Part shown: piece after piece, positions 7,144 through 15,661 of the stretch
Position numbering within the stretch: position 1 is the first letter of the stretch
Layout of the letters: each line of letters starts with the position of its first letter
Origin: Candidatus Dechloromonas phosphorivorans
GTDB lineage: Bacteria; Pseudomonadota; Gammaproteobacteria; Burkholderiales; Rhodocyclaceae
Reading direction: 5' to 3'
Assembly (NCBI GenBank): GCA_016709495.1
Contig: JADJMS010000002.1
Location: 1-64,000, forward strand
Length of the DNA: 64,000 nucleotides
Made by a program: the position numbers and the translations under genes
The notes under the pieces: model-generated
Told to the model about the DNA's origin: nothing
The model's input: only the letters and a program-made list of their open reading frames with translations
The model's database searches: none

Positions 7144-8555
7144 TTAGTAGCGGTAGCTATCAGCCTTGTACGGACCGGCCTTGGATACATTGATGTAAGC
7201 GGCTTGTTCGTCGGTCAGTTCGGAAAGCTGGGCGTTCAGCTTCTTCAACTGCAGACGGGCAACCTTTTCATCGAGGTGCTTGGGCAGCGTGTAAACGCCG
7301 ACCGGGTACTTGTTGGAACCCTTCTGGGCTTCGGTCCACAGTTCGATCTGGGCGATGGTCTGATTGGCGAAGGACGAGGACATGACGTAGGACGGATGGC
7401 CCGTACCACAGCCGAGGTTCACCAAGCGGCCCTTGGCCAACAGGATGATGCGCTTACCGTCCGGGAAGATCACGTGGTCGACCTGCGGCTTGATCTCTTC
7501 CCACTGGTACTTTTCAATCGAAGCGACGTCGATTTCGTTGTCGAAGTGACCGATGTTGCAGACGATGGCCTGATCCTTCATCGCCGCCATGTGGTCATGG
7601 GTGATGACGTGGAAGTTGCCGGTCGTGGTGACGAAAATGTCGGCCTTGTCGGCGGCGTATTCCATGGTGACGACGCGATAGCCTTCCATCGCGGCCTGCA
7701 GGGCGCAGATCGGGTCGATTTCGGTGACCCAGACTTGCGCCGACAGCGCGCGCATGGCCTGGGCGGAACCCTTGCCCACATCGCCATAACCGGCGATGAC
7801 GGCGACCTTGCCGGCGATCATCACGTCGGTGGCGCGCTTGATGCCGTCGACCAGCGATTCGCGGCAGCCGTAGAGGTTGTCGAACTTGGACTTGGTCACC
7901 GAGTCATTGACGTTGATGCCCGGGAACTTGAGTTCGCCGCGCTGGTGCATCTGGTACAGGCGATGGACGCCGGTCGTGGTTTCCTCGGTGACGCCCTTGA
8001 CGGGGCCAGACGCACGGAATACCAGGTCGGATCGACGGCCAGCTTGGCCTTGATGGCGGCGAAGAGGATGGTTTCTTCTTCGGAACCCGGCTTGGCCAGA
8101 ACGGAGATGTCCTTCTCGGCACGGGCGCCGAGGTGCAGCAGCAGCGTGGCATCGCCGCCGTCGTCGAGGATCATGTTCGAGTAGCCGCCATCGGCCCATT
8201 CGAAGATGCGGTGGGTGTAATCCCAGTAATCGACCAGGGTTTCGCCCTTGACGGCGAAGACCGGGATGTTCTGCGCGGCGATGGCAGCAGCAGCGTGGTC
8301 CTGCGTTGAGAAGATGTTGCACGAGGCCCAGCGGACTTCGGCGCCAAGCGCGGTCAGCGTCTCGATCAGCACGGCGGTCTGGATGGTCATGTGCAGCGAA
8401 CCGGTGATACGGGCGCCCTTGAGCGGCTGGGTCTTCGCGAATTCTTCGCGAATGGCCATCAGGCCCGGCATTTCGGTTTCGGCAATGCGGATTTCCTTGC
8501 GACCCCAGTCGGCAAGGGATATGTCAGCGATAACGTAATCTTTGAATTCAGCCAC
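7144..8555 (-). CDS. ahcY: S-adenosylhomocysteine hydrolase, one frameshift near 8002-8005
   Basis: It splits S-adenosylhomocysteine into adenosine and homocysteine, clearing the inhibitor left by methyltransferases. The N-terminal half reads MAEFKDYVIADISLADWGRK, GSLHMTIQTAVLIETLTALG, ASCNIFSTQDHAAAAI and KLAVDPTWYSVRLA. The frame then changes to VKGVTEETTTGVHRLYQM, the NAD-binding GYGDVGKGSAQAMRAL and the C-terminal PYKADSYRY. The break is at a run of four Cs on the minus strand (8002-8005); one more C restores LAPVKGV and a protein of about 470 residues. All catalytic regions are otherwise intact, so a sequencing error is likely. The start is GTG at 8553-8555 with AGGAG upstream. An SAH riboswitch precedes it and metF follows. 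Confidence 0.9.
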
Positions 8556-8630
8556 AGTAAGCTCCTAAATAACTGTGACGGGGAGGAGGCGGTGTCTCAC
8601 CGAACCCCCTGCGCCCGGCAGGGTTGAACA

Positions 8631-8684
8631 GTGAGCGCGGTTTCAAACCGAGCCTGGGGATGTTTTCCTGCAGCGCTCCTCGGT
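8631..8684 (-). promoter_or_regulatory. SAH riboswitch aptamer in the ahcY-metF leader
   Basis: On the minus strand the leader reads ACCGAGGAGCGCTGCAGG, then CCCCAGGCTCGGT and finally AACCGCGCTCACTG. CCGAG pairs with CTCGG to form the first stem, the GAGCGCTGCA and CCCAGGCTC segments are the conserved core, and GAGCGC pairs with GCGCTC to form the pseudoknot. This is the known SAH riboswitch class of beta- and gammaproteobacteria, which switches on ahcY when SAH accumulates. It lies about 10 bases past a clear promoter -10 box and about 75 bases before the start codon. Two further hairpins (8607-8623 and 8590-8602) separate it from the ribosome site. Confidence 0.9.
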
Positions 8685-8693
8685 AGGGGGCGG

Positions 8694-8722
8694 ATTATAA
8701 AACCGTTTTCAGGATTTGTCGC
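8694..8722 (-). promoter_or_regulatory. Sigma-70 promoter for ahcY-metF
   Basis: On the minus strand GCGACA (8717-8722) lies 17 bases from a perfect TATAAT (8694-8699). The promoter overlaps the last codons of the upstream HD-GYP gene, whose stop is at 8709-8711. ahcY therefore has its own start point, placing the SAH aptamer at the very 5' end of the transcript. Confidence 0.75.
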
Positions 8723-9902
8723 CAGCCCAGTAGTGATCGAAATCCTTGATGCCCCACTTATGCGGGTCGTCACGACCCGCAATTTTCTCGAGGCTGCGCG
8801 CGAGATCGACAGTTTCCGGCTTGATGTAGGCCTGCGACTTGGTCGAGAAGAAAACCTTGACCTTGGGCTTGAGCAGCGACTGCTCGCCTTGCTCGATGAC
8901 GACGCCAAGGCGGCCGGATTCCAGGCGCACGAAAGAACCCGTGGGGTAAATACCCAAACTTTTGACGAAGGCCTGAAAGACAGTCGGGTCAAAATGACCC
9001 TGCCATTCCGCCATGCGCTTGATAGATTCTGCAGGATCCCAGCCTGCCTTGTACGGACGGTTGGAGGTGACTGCATCATAGACATCGCAGACTGCGCCCA
9101 TTTTGGCGTAAAGGCTCATCGTCTCGCTATTGAGACCCATCGGATAGCCGCTGCCATCAATTTTCTCGTGATGGTGCAGGCAGACGTCCTTGGTAACCTT
9201 ACTGACACCTGTTGCGGTCAACAGCAATTCATGGCCCTTTTTTGGGTGCGTTTTGACGATGGCAAACTCTTCATCAGTCAGCTTTCCGGGTTTGTTCAGA
9301 ATCGCCATCGGGATCAGCGCCTTGCCGAGATCATGCAGCAGGCCAGCCATCCCGGCATCACGAGTTTCTTCATCACTGAGGCCTAGCTGACGAGCCAAGG
9401 CGATCATCAATGCACAAACAGCCACCGAGTGCATGTAAGTGTAATCGTCGGCTGTCTTCAGGCGCGCCAGGCTGATCAACGCACCCGGATTGCGCAGGAT
9501 GGAATTGGAAATTTCTTCGACCAGCGGCATCGCAGCATCTGCTTCAATGGCCTTGCCCATGCGCGCTTCCTGAAACATGGAAACAACCGCTTCCTTGCCC
9601 TTCGCACAGATTTTTGCAGCGCGCTTTACTTCATCGTTGAACGAAGTTTTCTCTGGCGCAAGTGCCTTGGCTGGTGGCGGCACGACCTCCGCTTCGACAG
9701 CAGCCTCGCCGGCAGGAACGTCAAGGCCTTTGGCGGCATCAATCCAGACCTCCTTGATCGGGCTCTCAAAAATCAGCGCGATATCTTTCTCGTCGGTAAT
9801 AACAAACTTGTTGCGCCAGAAAGGATGATCCATCCACGACCCGCAAAATGCGTGCAGATGCATGCCGGTGCGCAGTTGTTCGACGCTGATTTTTTTGAGC
9901 AT
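8709..9902 (-). CDS. HD-GYP domain protein with N-terminal DUF3391 (probable c-di-GMP phosphodiesterase)
   Basis: A probable cytoplasmic cyclic-di-GMP hydrolase. Residues 1-90 form a DUF3391 domain (LKKISVEQLRTGMHLHAFCG, MDHPFWRNKFVIT), and an Ala/Pro-rich linker follows. The HD-GYP domain then carries ADDYTYMHSVAVCALMIALA, the metal-binding GLLHDLGKALIP, KTHPKKGHELL, the hallmark HHHEKIDGSGYPMGL and GAVCDVYDAVTSNRPYK. All expected metal and GYP residues are present. The ATG at 9902 matches the family's MLKKI start; a TTG at 9923 would add seven residues. It lies between metK and ahcY but is bounded by the metK terminator on one side and the ahcY promoter on the other. Confidence 0.9.
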   Translation of the reverse strand: MLKKISVEQLRTGMHLHAFCGSWMDHPFWRNKFVITDEKDIALIFESPIKEVWIDAAKGLDVPAGEAAVEAEVVPPPAKALAPEKTSFNDEVKRAAKICAKGKEAVVSMFQEARMGKAIEADAAMPLVEEISNSILRNPGALISLARLKTADDYTYMHSVAVCALMIALARQLGLSDEETRDAGMAGLLHDLGKALIPMAILNKPGKLTDEEFAIVKTHPKKGHELLLTATGVSKVTKDVCLHHHEKIDGSGYPMGLNSETMSLYAKMGAVCDVYDAVTSNRPYKAGWDPAESIKRMAEWQGHFDPTVFQAFVKSLGIYPTGSFVRLESGRLGVVIEQGEQSLLKPKVKVFFSTKSQAYIKPETVDLARSLEKIAGRDDPHKWGIKDFDHYWAGDKS

Positions 9903-9921
9903 AGGCGTGGATTCTAGCGAC

Positions 9922-9946
9922 AAAAAAGGGAGCCGTGGCTCCCTTT
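9922..9946 (-). terminator. Rho-independent terminator of metK
   Basis: On the minus strand AAAGGGAGC (9938-9946) pairs with GCTCCCTTT (9925-9933) across a four-base loop, and a run of six Ts ends at 9922. It lies 19 bases past the metK stop. Confidence 0.9.
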
Positions 9947-9964
9947 GGTTTGTGGCATGGTGAC

Positions 9965-11128
9965 TTACAGGCCAGCGTCTGATTTAAGCAGGCTGGCGCG
10001 ATCAGTCGCTTCCCAAGTAAATTCCGGCTCGTCACGGCCGAAATGACCGTAGGCGGCAGTCTTCTGGTAAATCGGGCGCAGCAGATCAAGCATATTGACA
10101 ATGCCCTTCGGGCGCAGGTCAAAGTGTTTCTTGATCAGCACAGTCAGTGTTTCATTACTGACTTTGCCGGTACCAAAGGTATCGACCATGATCGACGTTG
10201 GGTGAGCTACACCAATGGCATAGGAAACCTGAACCAGACAACGCGTGGCGAGACCGGCGGCAACGATATTCTTGGCGACATAACGGCCAGCATAAGCAGC
10301 AGAACGGTCAACTTTGGACGGATCCTTGCCGGAGAAAGCACCGCCACCGTGCGGTGCAGCACCGCCATAGGTATCGACGATAATCTTGCGGCCGGTCAGG
10401 CCGCAGTCACCCTGCGGACCGCCAACGACAAAACGTCCTGTCGGATTCACCAGAAAATTAATGTTGCCCTTGACCAGCTCCTTCGGAAGCACCGGCTTGA
10501 TGATTTCCTCAATGGTCTGCTCGCGCAAATTCTCCAAACTGATGTCCGGCGAATGCTGGGTAGACAACACAACGGTGTCGATTGAGTCCGGTTTGCCATC
10601 AATATAGCGAATGGTGACCTGCGACTTTGCATCCGGACGCGCCCACGGCAGGCGGCCATCCTTGCGCAGCATGGACTGGCGCTCAACGAGACGATGCGAC
10701 AGGTAAATCGGCAAAGGCATCAGTGACGGGGTTTCGTCACAGGCGTAACCGAACATCAAACCCTGGTCACCGGCACCTTGATCGAGGCCGTCATCGTAGG
10801 CTTTGTTGACACCCTGGGCGATGTCCGGGCTCTGCTTGTCGTAAGCGACGAGCACGGCACAACCTTTGTAATCGATGCCGTAATCACTGTTATCGTAACC
10901 AATACGCTTCAGTGTATCGCGAGCAACCTGGATGTAATCGACGTTGGCGTTGGTAGTGATTTCACCGGCCAGAACGACCAGACCGGTATTGCACAAGGTT
11001 TCTGCCGCAACGCGGGAATGCTTGTCCTGAGCCAAAATGGCATCAAGGATGGCATCGGAAATCTGGTCAGCAACTTTATCGGGATGACCTTCGGAAACTG
11101 ATTCCGAGGTAAAGAAATACTCGCTCAT
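9965..11128 (-). CDS. metK: S-adenosylmethionine synthetase
   Basis: It makes SAM from methionine and ATP in the cytoplasm. The sequence is complete at 387 residues. It has FTSESVSEGHPDKVADQISD at the ATP-binding N-terminus, the AGDQGLMFGYACDET loop, the phosphate-binding GGGAFSGKDPSKVDRSAAY and the C-terminal YGHFGRDEPEFTWE. The ATG at 11128 has GGAG (CTGGAG) upstream. Together with ahcY and metF nearby it forms a methyl-cycle neighbourhood. The leader contains a GC-rich hairpin (11150-11174). Confidence 0.97.
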   Translation of the reverse strand: MSEYFFTSESVSEGHPDKVADQISDAILDAILAQDKHSRVAAETLCNTGLVVLAGEITTNANVDYIQVARDTLKRIGYDNSDYGIDYKGCAVLVAYDKQSPDIAQGVNKAYDDGLDQGAGDQGLMFGYACDETPSLMPLPIYLSHRLVERQSMLRKDGRLPWARPDAKSQVTIRYIDGKPDSIDTVVLSTQHSPDISLENLREQTIEEIIKPVLPKELVKGNINFLVNPTGRFVVGGPQGDCGLTGRKIIVDTYGGAAPHGGGAFSGKDPSKVDRSAAYAGRYVAKNIVAAGLATRCLVQVSYAIGVAHPTSIMVDTFGTGKVSNETLTVLIKKHFDLRPKGIVNMLDLLRPIYQKTAAYGHFGRDEPEFTWEATDRASLLKSDAGL

Positions 11129-11149
11129 TTGAATCTCCAGCAGTCCTTT

Positions 11150-11174
11150 GGTCCGGCGTTACCGGCTTCGGACC
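11150..11174 (-). promoter_or_regulatory. GC-rich hairpin in the metK leader
   Basis: GGTCCG (11150-11155) and CGGACC (11169-11174) form an inverted repeat around 13 bases, about 20 bases upstream of the metK start. An inner CCGG/CCGG pairing offers an alternative fold. I cannot match it to a known SAM riboswitch class. It may be a leader structure or a transcription-factor site. Confidence 0.35.
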
Positions 11175-11260
11175 ACGAGCGGGTGACGCTTTAGCAGAAT
11201 TTATTAATCGCCCCGCAAGTTGTCTCTTTAACTCGGCGATCTCATAATAATAGTCTTTTC

Positions 11261-12145
11261 ATGGCGGGTTTCAACCCCCTGAGGCTTATGGTCTTTCTCC
11301 TTCGTCTTCTTGCTGGCTTGCCGTTGCGCGTGGTGCATAGGCTTGGTGCACTTTCAGGCTGGCTGACCTGGCTGCTTTCCTCGCGCTACCGACAGCACCT
11401 GCTGGAAAACATGCAACAAGCCGGCATCGACCCCGCCTTGCAATCGGCTGCCATTGCCGAGGCGGGCAAACAGGCACTGGAGCTCCCTTCGATCTGGCTT
11501 CATTCCCTGGACGACGTCGTACCGCGGATTGTAAAAGTCACTGGCTGGGAAATTATTGAACAAGCCCAAGCTACCGGCAAAGGCATTGTTTTTCTTACAC
11601 CGCATCTGGGTTGTTTTGAAATCACCGCTCAGTACTACGCAGCGCATGCACCGATTACCGTACTTTACCGCCCTCCAAAGCGGGCATTTTTGCAAACCTT
11701 GATTGAAACCGGCCGCCAACGCGAAAACGTTCATCTTGCTCCGGCCGACGTCTCTGGAGTGCGCGCCCTGATCAAAGCTCTGAAGCGTGGCGAAGCGGTT
11801 GGTCTGTTGCCAGATCAGGCGCCAAAGGTTGGCGAAGGTGTCTGGCTCGATTTTTTCGGCAAGCCAGCTTACACAATGACCTTGGCGGCACGCCTGACGG
11901 AAACGGGTGCTGCAACCATCTTTGCCTGGGCTGAAAGACTGCCAAATGGATGCGGTTACCATCTGCACTTGCGTGCCCCACTGACTGAATTGACGGGTGT
12001 TACGGTCGACCGTGCAAAACAGATAAATTTTGAGATCGAATCACTGATTCGCGAATGCCCGACGCAGTATCTTTGGGGCTACAACCGTTACAAGCGCCCT
12101 GGTGGCGCATTGCCACCACCCGCCTCAAGCGAGAGTACGCAGTGA
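11261..12145 (+). CDS. lpxL: Lipid A biosynthesis acyltransferase (LpxL/HtrB family)
   Basis: It transfers a secondary acyl chain from acyl-ACP to the lipid A precursor at the inner membrane. An N-terminal membrane anchor (VFLLRLLAGLPLRVVHRLG) is followed by the catalytic motif HLGCFE (H-x4-E, residues 115-120), the VLYRPPKR substrate segment, GLLPDQAPKVGEGVWLDFFG and the ending PTQYLWGYNRYKRP. At 294 residues it is full length. An alternative ATG at 11288 has GAGG just upstream. A second family member follows with a GTGA overlap. The gene is divergent from metK. Confidence 0.9.
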   Translation: MAGFNPLRLMVFLLRLLAGLPLRVVHRLGALSGWLTWLLSSRYRQHLLENMQQAGIDPALQSAAIAEAGKQALELPSIWLHSLDDVVPRIVKVTGWEIIEQAQATGKGIVFLTPHLGCFEITAQYYAAHAPITVLYRPPKRAFLQTLIETGRQRENVHLAPADVSGVRALIKALKRGEAVGLLPDQAPKVGEGVWLDFFGKPAYTMTLAARLTETGAATIFAWAERLPNGCGYHLHLRAPLTELTGVTVDRAKQINFEIESLIRECPTQYLWGYNRYKRPGGALPPPASSESTQ

Positions 12146-12722
12146 AGATAGCGCTGAGTTATTTGCTGGTTGGCTTTCTCTGGCTGCTGCATTGGTTGCC
12201 TTTGCCCGTTTTACGCGGTCTGGGCTGGGGGTCCATGCTGTCTGCCGGCTGTACGGTCTATTCGAAGCAAAAAATCCGGTCTTCGACAAACTGCTCTACG
12301 AAGGGCGTCATCGTTTTCAACGCTGCCTGCTTCTTTCGCGCCAGGATGGCATGCGCAAAATCATCAAGGCCATGAGAGACGGCTACTCGCTCTACTATTT
12401 GCCGGACATGGATTTCGGCCCTGATGATTCGATTTTCGTCCCGTTTTTTGGCGTGCCAGCCGCCACCATCCCCGGCGTTTCCCGCCTTACGCGTCTTACG
12501 GGAGCCAAAGTTGTCGCCTGCATCACTCGACAAGTCGCTGACGGATATGAGGTAGAAATAACGCCGGCATGGGATAATTTCCCCGGTGCGAGCGTCGAGG
12601 CCGACACGGAATTCGTCAATCGCTTTATTGAAAGCCAGGTGCTGCGCATGCCGGAGCAGTACTTTTGGTTGCACAAACGCTTCAAAACCCGGCCACCCGG
12701 AGAGCAGAGGTTTTACAAATGA
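12142..12722 (+). pseudogene. Second LpxL/HtrB-family acyltransferase, internally deleted and frameshifted
   Basis: The start (KIALSYLLVGFLWLLHWLPL, VLRGLGWG) is the membrane anchor of an LpxL-type acyltransferase. The end is a normal C-terminal half: NPVFDKLLYEGRHRF, SLYYLPDMDFGPDDSIFVP, FFGVPAATIPG and MPEQYFWLHKRFKTRPPGE. About 95-100 residues between them are missing, including the catalytic H-x4-D/E motif, so the open region is about 193 codons instead of about 290. In addition, one A is missing from an A run (12269-12274, six As; seven restore SKQKNPVFDK). It may be a true pseudogene or an assembly collapse. It starts by GTGA overlap with the intact lpxL and overlaps the GNAT gene by ATGA. 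Confidence 0.8.
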
Positions 12723-13222
12723 ACAGCCTGAGTATTGAAATTCGCCCCGTAACACCACCCGATGTACCTGCCATTTCGTCTTTGGCGCGTGAAATTTGGC
12801 AGGCTACCTATCCCGGCATCATTACCCAGGAACAGATCGACTTCATGCTTGAGCAGCGCTATGGTCACGAGCGTTTGTACGATGATCTGGAAGATGTCCA
12901 TAAATGGCTGGACCAAGCCTTTTACAATGGCCGCCGCGTTGGCTTTGCCTTCAGCGAGATTTACAAGGGCGAGTTCAAGCTGGACAAGCTTTATATCCAT
13001 CCGGACGTGCAGCGTCAGGGCGTTGGTGGTCAATTGATCGAACATGTCGCGGCGCGCGCAAGAAAAATGGGCCACCCCTGCGTGATCCTGGCGGTCCACA
13101 AGCGCAACGAAAAGGCCATCGGCTCCTATAAAAAATACGGATTCGTGGTGCGCGAAGCCATCGTTGACGACATCGGCCGTGGTTTTGTCATGGATGATTT
13201 CGTAATGGAGAAGAAACTTTAA
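12719..13222 (+). CDS. GNAT family N-acetyltransferase
   Basis: An acetyl-CoA-dependent acyltransferase of 167 residues with the full GNAT fold. It has IRPVTPPDVPAISSLAREIW at the start, the beta strands RRVGFAFSEI and ELDKLYIHPDVQ (read FKLDKLYIHP), the acetyl-CoA pyrophosphate loop QRQGVGGQLIEHV (Q/R-x-x-G-x-G/A) and ILAVHKRNEKAIGSYKKYGF. The substrate cannot be told from sequence; small-molecule and protein-acetylating members look alike. It starts inside the stop of the damaged lpxL copy (ATGA). Confidence 0.85.
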   Translation: MNSLSIEIRPVTPPDVPAISSLAREIWQATYPGIITQEQIDFMLEQRYGHERLYDDLEDVHKWLDQAFYNGRRVGFAFSEIYKGEFKLDKLYIHPDVQRQGVGGQLIEHVAARARKMGHPCVILAVHKRNEKAIGSYKKYGFVVREAIVDDIGRGFVMDDFVMEKKL

Positions 13223-13281
13223 GATTTTGAGGTAAACGTCTGTCTCTGCTATTCTTTTTAAACTTTCCAAAGGAGCAGACA

Positions 13282-14112
13282 GTGAAGCTCAAATTCTCCA
13301 AAATGCACGGCCTGGGCAACGATTTTGTTGTTCTCGACGGCGTGCGCCAGCAGATCAATCTTACGCCGACGCAACTGCGCTTTCTTGCCGACCGCAATTT
13401 CGGTATTGGCTGTGACCAGATTTTGCTGGTTGAAGCGCCGACGCAAGCCGGCGTCGATTTCCGTTACCGGATTTTCAATGCGGACGGCAGTGAAGTCGAG
13501 CAGTGCGGCAATGGCGCACGTTGTTTCGTGCGTTTTGTGCATGATGTGGGCCTGACCGATAAAGCCGAGATTCGCGTCGAAACTCTGCGCGGCATCATTT
13601 CCCCGCGCCTCGAAGCCAACGGAAATGTTACGGTCGACATGGGAATTCCCCGATTTTTACCAGCGGAAATACCCTTCCTGCACGACGACGAGATCGGTAT
13701 CTACTCGCTGGATGTGGCCGATGAGACGCTGGACATCAGCGTTGTTTCGATGGGCAACCCACACGCCGTACAAGTTGTCGATTGCGTCGATAGTGCACCG
13801 GTTGGCGACCATGGTCCGCTGATCGAAAACCACGAACAATTCCCGCAACGGGTCAATGCCGGGTTTATGCAGGTCATGGATCGCCACTCAATCAAGCTGC
13901 GCGTGTACGAACGTGGTTCCGGCGAAACCCTGGCTTGTGGCACCGGCGCCTGCGCGGCGGTGGTCACCGGCATCCGCCGCGGCCTGCTTGATAGCCCGGT
14001 ACGTGTCACGACGCGCGGCGGCGATTTGAATATTGCCTGGGGCGGCCGGGATCAACCGGTGCTGATGAGCGGCCCGGCAGTCAATGTTTTCTCTGGAGAA
14101 ATAGAAGTATGA
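13282..14112 (+). CDS. dapF: Diaminopimelate epimerase
   Basis: It interconverts LL- and meso-diaminopimelate in the lysine and peptidoglycan pathway. It is a full-length protein of 276 residues. The first catalytic Cys is in FNADGSEVEQCGNGARCFVRF and the second in GETLACGTGACAAVV. KFSKMHGLGNDFVV opens the protein and SMGNPHAVQVVD lies in the middle. The start is GTG at 13282 with AGGAG about 8 bases upstream. The stop overlaps the start of the DUF484 gene (ATGA). lysA, the next pathway step, lies elsewhere in the window (about 30 kb). Confidence 0.96.
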   Translation: MKLKFSKMHGLGNDFVVLDGVRQQINLTPTQLRFLADRNFGIGCDQILLVEAPTQAGVDFRYRIFNADGSEVEQCGNGARCFVRFVHDVGLTDKAEIRVETLRGIISPRLEANGNVTVDMGIPRFLPAEIPFLHDDEIGIYSLDVADETLDISVVSMGNPHAVQVVDCVDSAPVGDHGPLIENHEQFPQRVNAGFMQVMDRHSIKLRVYERGSGETLACGTGACAAVVTGIRRGLLDSPVRVTTRGGDLNIAWGGRDQPVLMSGPAVNVFSGEIEV

Positions 14113-14658
14113 GTGCCCCATTTGCTGAAGATGTCGCCGAATACCTGAAGTCGAACCCCATATTTTTTGAGCAGTACGCCGATTTGCTGGCGCAAATTTT
14201 TGTGCCACATCCACATGGCGGACATACGGTTGGCGGTTGGCCTGATTGCGGCAGAAACCTTTCAGGCGGTCATCCACCTGCTCAACTTCCATTTACGTGA
14301 CGACTTCTCCGTCCCGCATGTCGCGCTGCGCCTGTGGAACACGCCGGATGGCGTTGAGGATTTGCCCGAATTTGCCGCCGTCAGTGAAGAGTTGCAGGTA
14401 TTTGCCGAAACCCTGAATCGGCCATACTGTGGCTCTACCGCCGGCTTTGGTACGGCTTCCTGGTTTGGTGAACATGCCAACCATATTCGTTCGCAGGCGT
14501 TGATCGCCTTGCGTAACGGTGGCGGCACCATCGGCATGATCGCGCTGGGTAGCGAAGAAGCGCAGCGTTTTTATGCCGATATGGGCACGCTTTACCTTGA
14601 GCGTCTCGGCGAGATGGTTTCTGCCGCGCTGGCCAGAGTCACCAAGAGCGTGTTGTGA
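14109..14658 (+). pseudogene. DUF484 family protein with an internal deletion/frameshift near 14220-14240
   Basis: DUF484 proteins are GAF-like proteins of unknown role that usually lie between dapF and xerC, as here. The beginning (EDVAEYLKSNPIFFEQYADL, AQIFVPHPHGGH) and the end (RLAVGLIAAETFQAVIHLLN, SVPHVALRLWNTPDG, TLYLERLGEMVSAALARV) are typical. They are in different frames, and the coiled segment that normally joins them (about 40 residues) is missing. The junction contains the repeat-like GGTTGGCGGTTGGC. The total open length is about 183 codons where about 220 are expected. Either a real deletion or an assembly error would explain it. Confidence 0.75.
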
Positions 14659-15548
14659 ATCCGGCCGACGCCGTTGCAAAGTACCTGACTGAACTGGCCG
14701 AGCAACGGCGCTTGTCGCCACACACCGTAAGCAATTACCGGCGGGATCTCGATAAATTGATCACCATTGCGGCTGAAACGCCGCTGGCCGCGTTGCAGGT
14801 TCATCAGATTCGCCGTTTTGTCGCTCAACTGCACGGCAAAGGGCTATCCGGGCGCTCGCTGGCTCGAATTCTGTCGGCCTGGCGGGGATTCTTTGCCTGG
14901 CTTGGCGAACATGACGCCTTGCCAGCCAATCCCTGCGAAGGGGTGCGTTCGCCAAAATCACCGCGACTTCTACCCAAGGCGCTGTCGGTAGATGAAGCTG
15001 CGCGTCTGCTGGAGCCGGTTGAGGAAGATGACCCGGTCCTGGCTGCGCGCGACACGGCGATATTTGAGTTGTTTTACTCTTCAGGTTTGCGTCTGGCCGA
15101 ACTCGCCGCGCTTGATTGCGATGCACTGGATAGTGCGCTGCAGGAAGGCGAAGTCAGGGTGCTCGGCAAACGCAGCAAAGCCAGACTGGTGCCGGTCGGC
15201 GCCAAGGCCTGTGAAGCCCTGGCGGTTTGGGCAAACTTGCGCGACAGCTTGGCAGCACTGGAAGAAAAGGCGCTATTCGTCGGCCGGCGCGGCAATCGGC
15301 TGAGTCACCGCATGATTCAGGAGCGGCTGGCACTGCGCGCCGTCAAACTGGGTTTGCCGCGCCATGTCCATCCGCACATGTTGCGCCATTCCTTTGCCTC
15401 ACATGTGCTGCAATCCTCCGGCGACCTGCGGGCGGTACAGGAAATGCTCGGCCACGCCAGCATTGCTTCAACGCAGGTTTATACGCATCTTGATTTCCAG
15501 CATCTGGCCAAGGTTTACGATACCGCTCATCCACGCGCCAAACGCTGA
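14655..15548 (+). CDS. xerC: Tyrosine recombinase XerC
   Basis: A chromosome-dimer resolvase that acts with XerD at dif. The SAM-like N-terminal domain (LTELAEQRRLSPHTVSNYRR) is followed by the catalytic domain with the box I Arg in SSGLRLAELAAL (about residue 146), a Lys in LGKRSKARLVPVG, HMLRHSFASHVL (H-x-x-R), the box II His in MLGHASIASTQVY and the Tyr nucleophile in VYTHLD. At 297 residues it is normal length. The start is GTG at 14655, overlapping the previous stop. The dapF-DUF484-xerC order is conserved in many proteobacteria and supports the identity over XerD. Confidence 0.94.
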   Translation: MNPADAVAKYLTELAEQRRLSPHTVSNYRRDLDKLITIAAETPLAALQVHQIRRFVAQLHGKGLSGRSLARILSAWRGFFAWLGEHDALPANPCEGVRSPKSPRLLPKALSVDEAARLLEPVEEDDPVLAARDTAIFELFYSSGLRLAELAALDCDALDSALQEGEVRVLGKRSKARLVPVGAKACEALAVWANLRDSLAALEEKALFVGRRGNRLSHRMIQERLALRAVKLGLPRHVHPHMLRHSFASHVLQSSGDLRAVQEMLGHASIASTQVYTHLDFQHLAKVYDTAHPRAKR

Positions 15549-15661
15549 ACCCATGATAGTCAACGGCGAAAATTGCCGAAAAATCAAGCTTTAATTGACG
15601 TATGTTCCACCACCCTCTATGATTCGCGGTTTACCAAATTCGTCGGATTCAAGGAGTTTTC

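Noticed and set aside
7204..8184. Long open frame (326 codons) on the plus strand opposite ahcY
   Set aside because: It is a shadow of ahcY produced by its codon bias; no start signal and no family match.
11129..11260. SAM riboswitch upstream of metK
   Set aside because: Only a simple inverted repeat is visible; none of the conserved cores of SAM-I, SAM-II or related classes is present.
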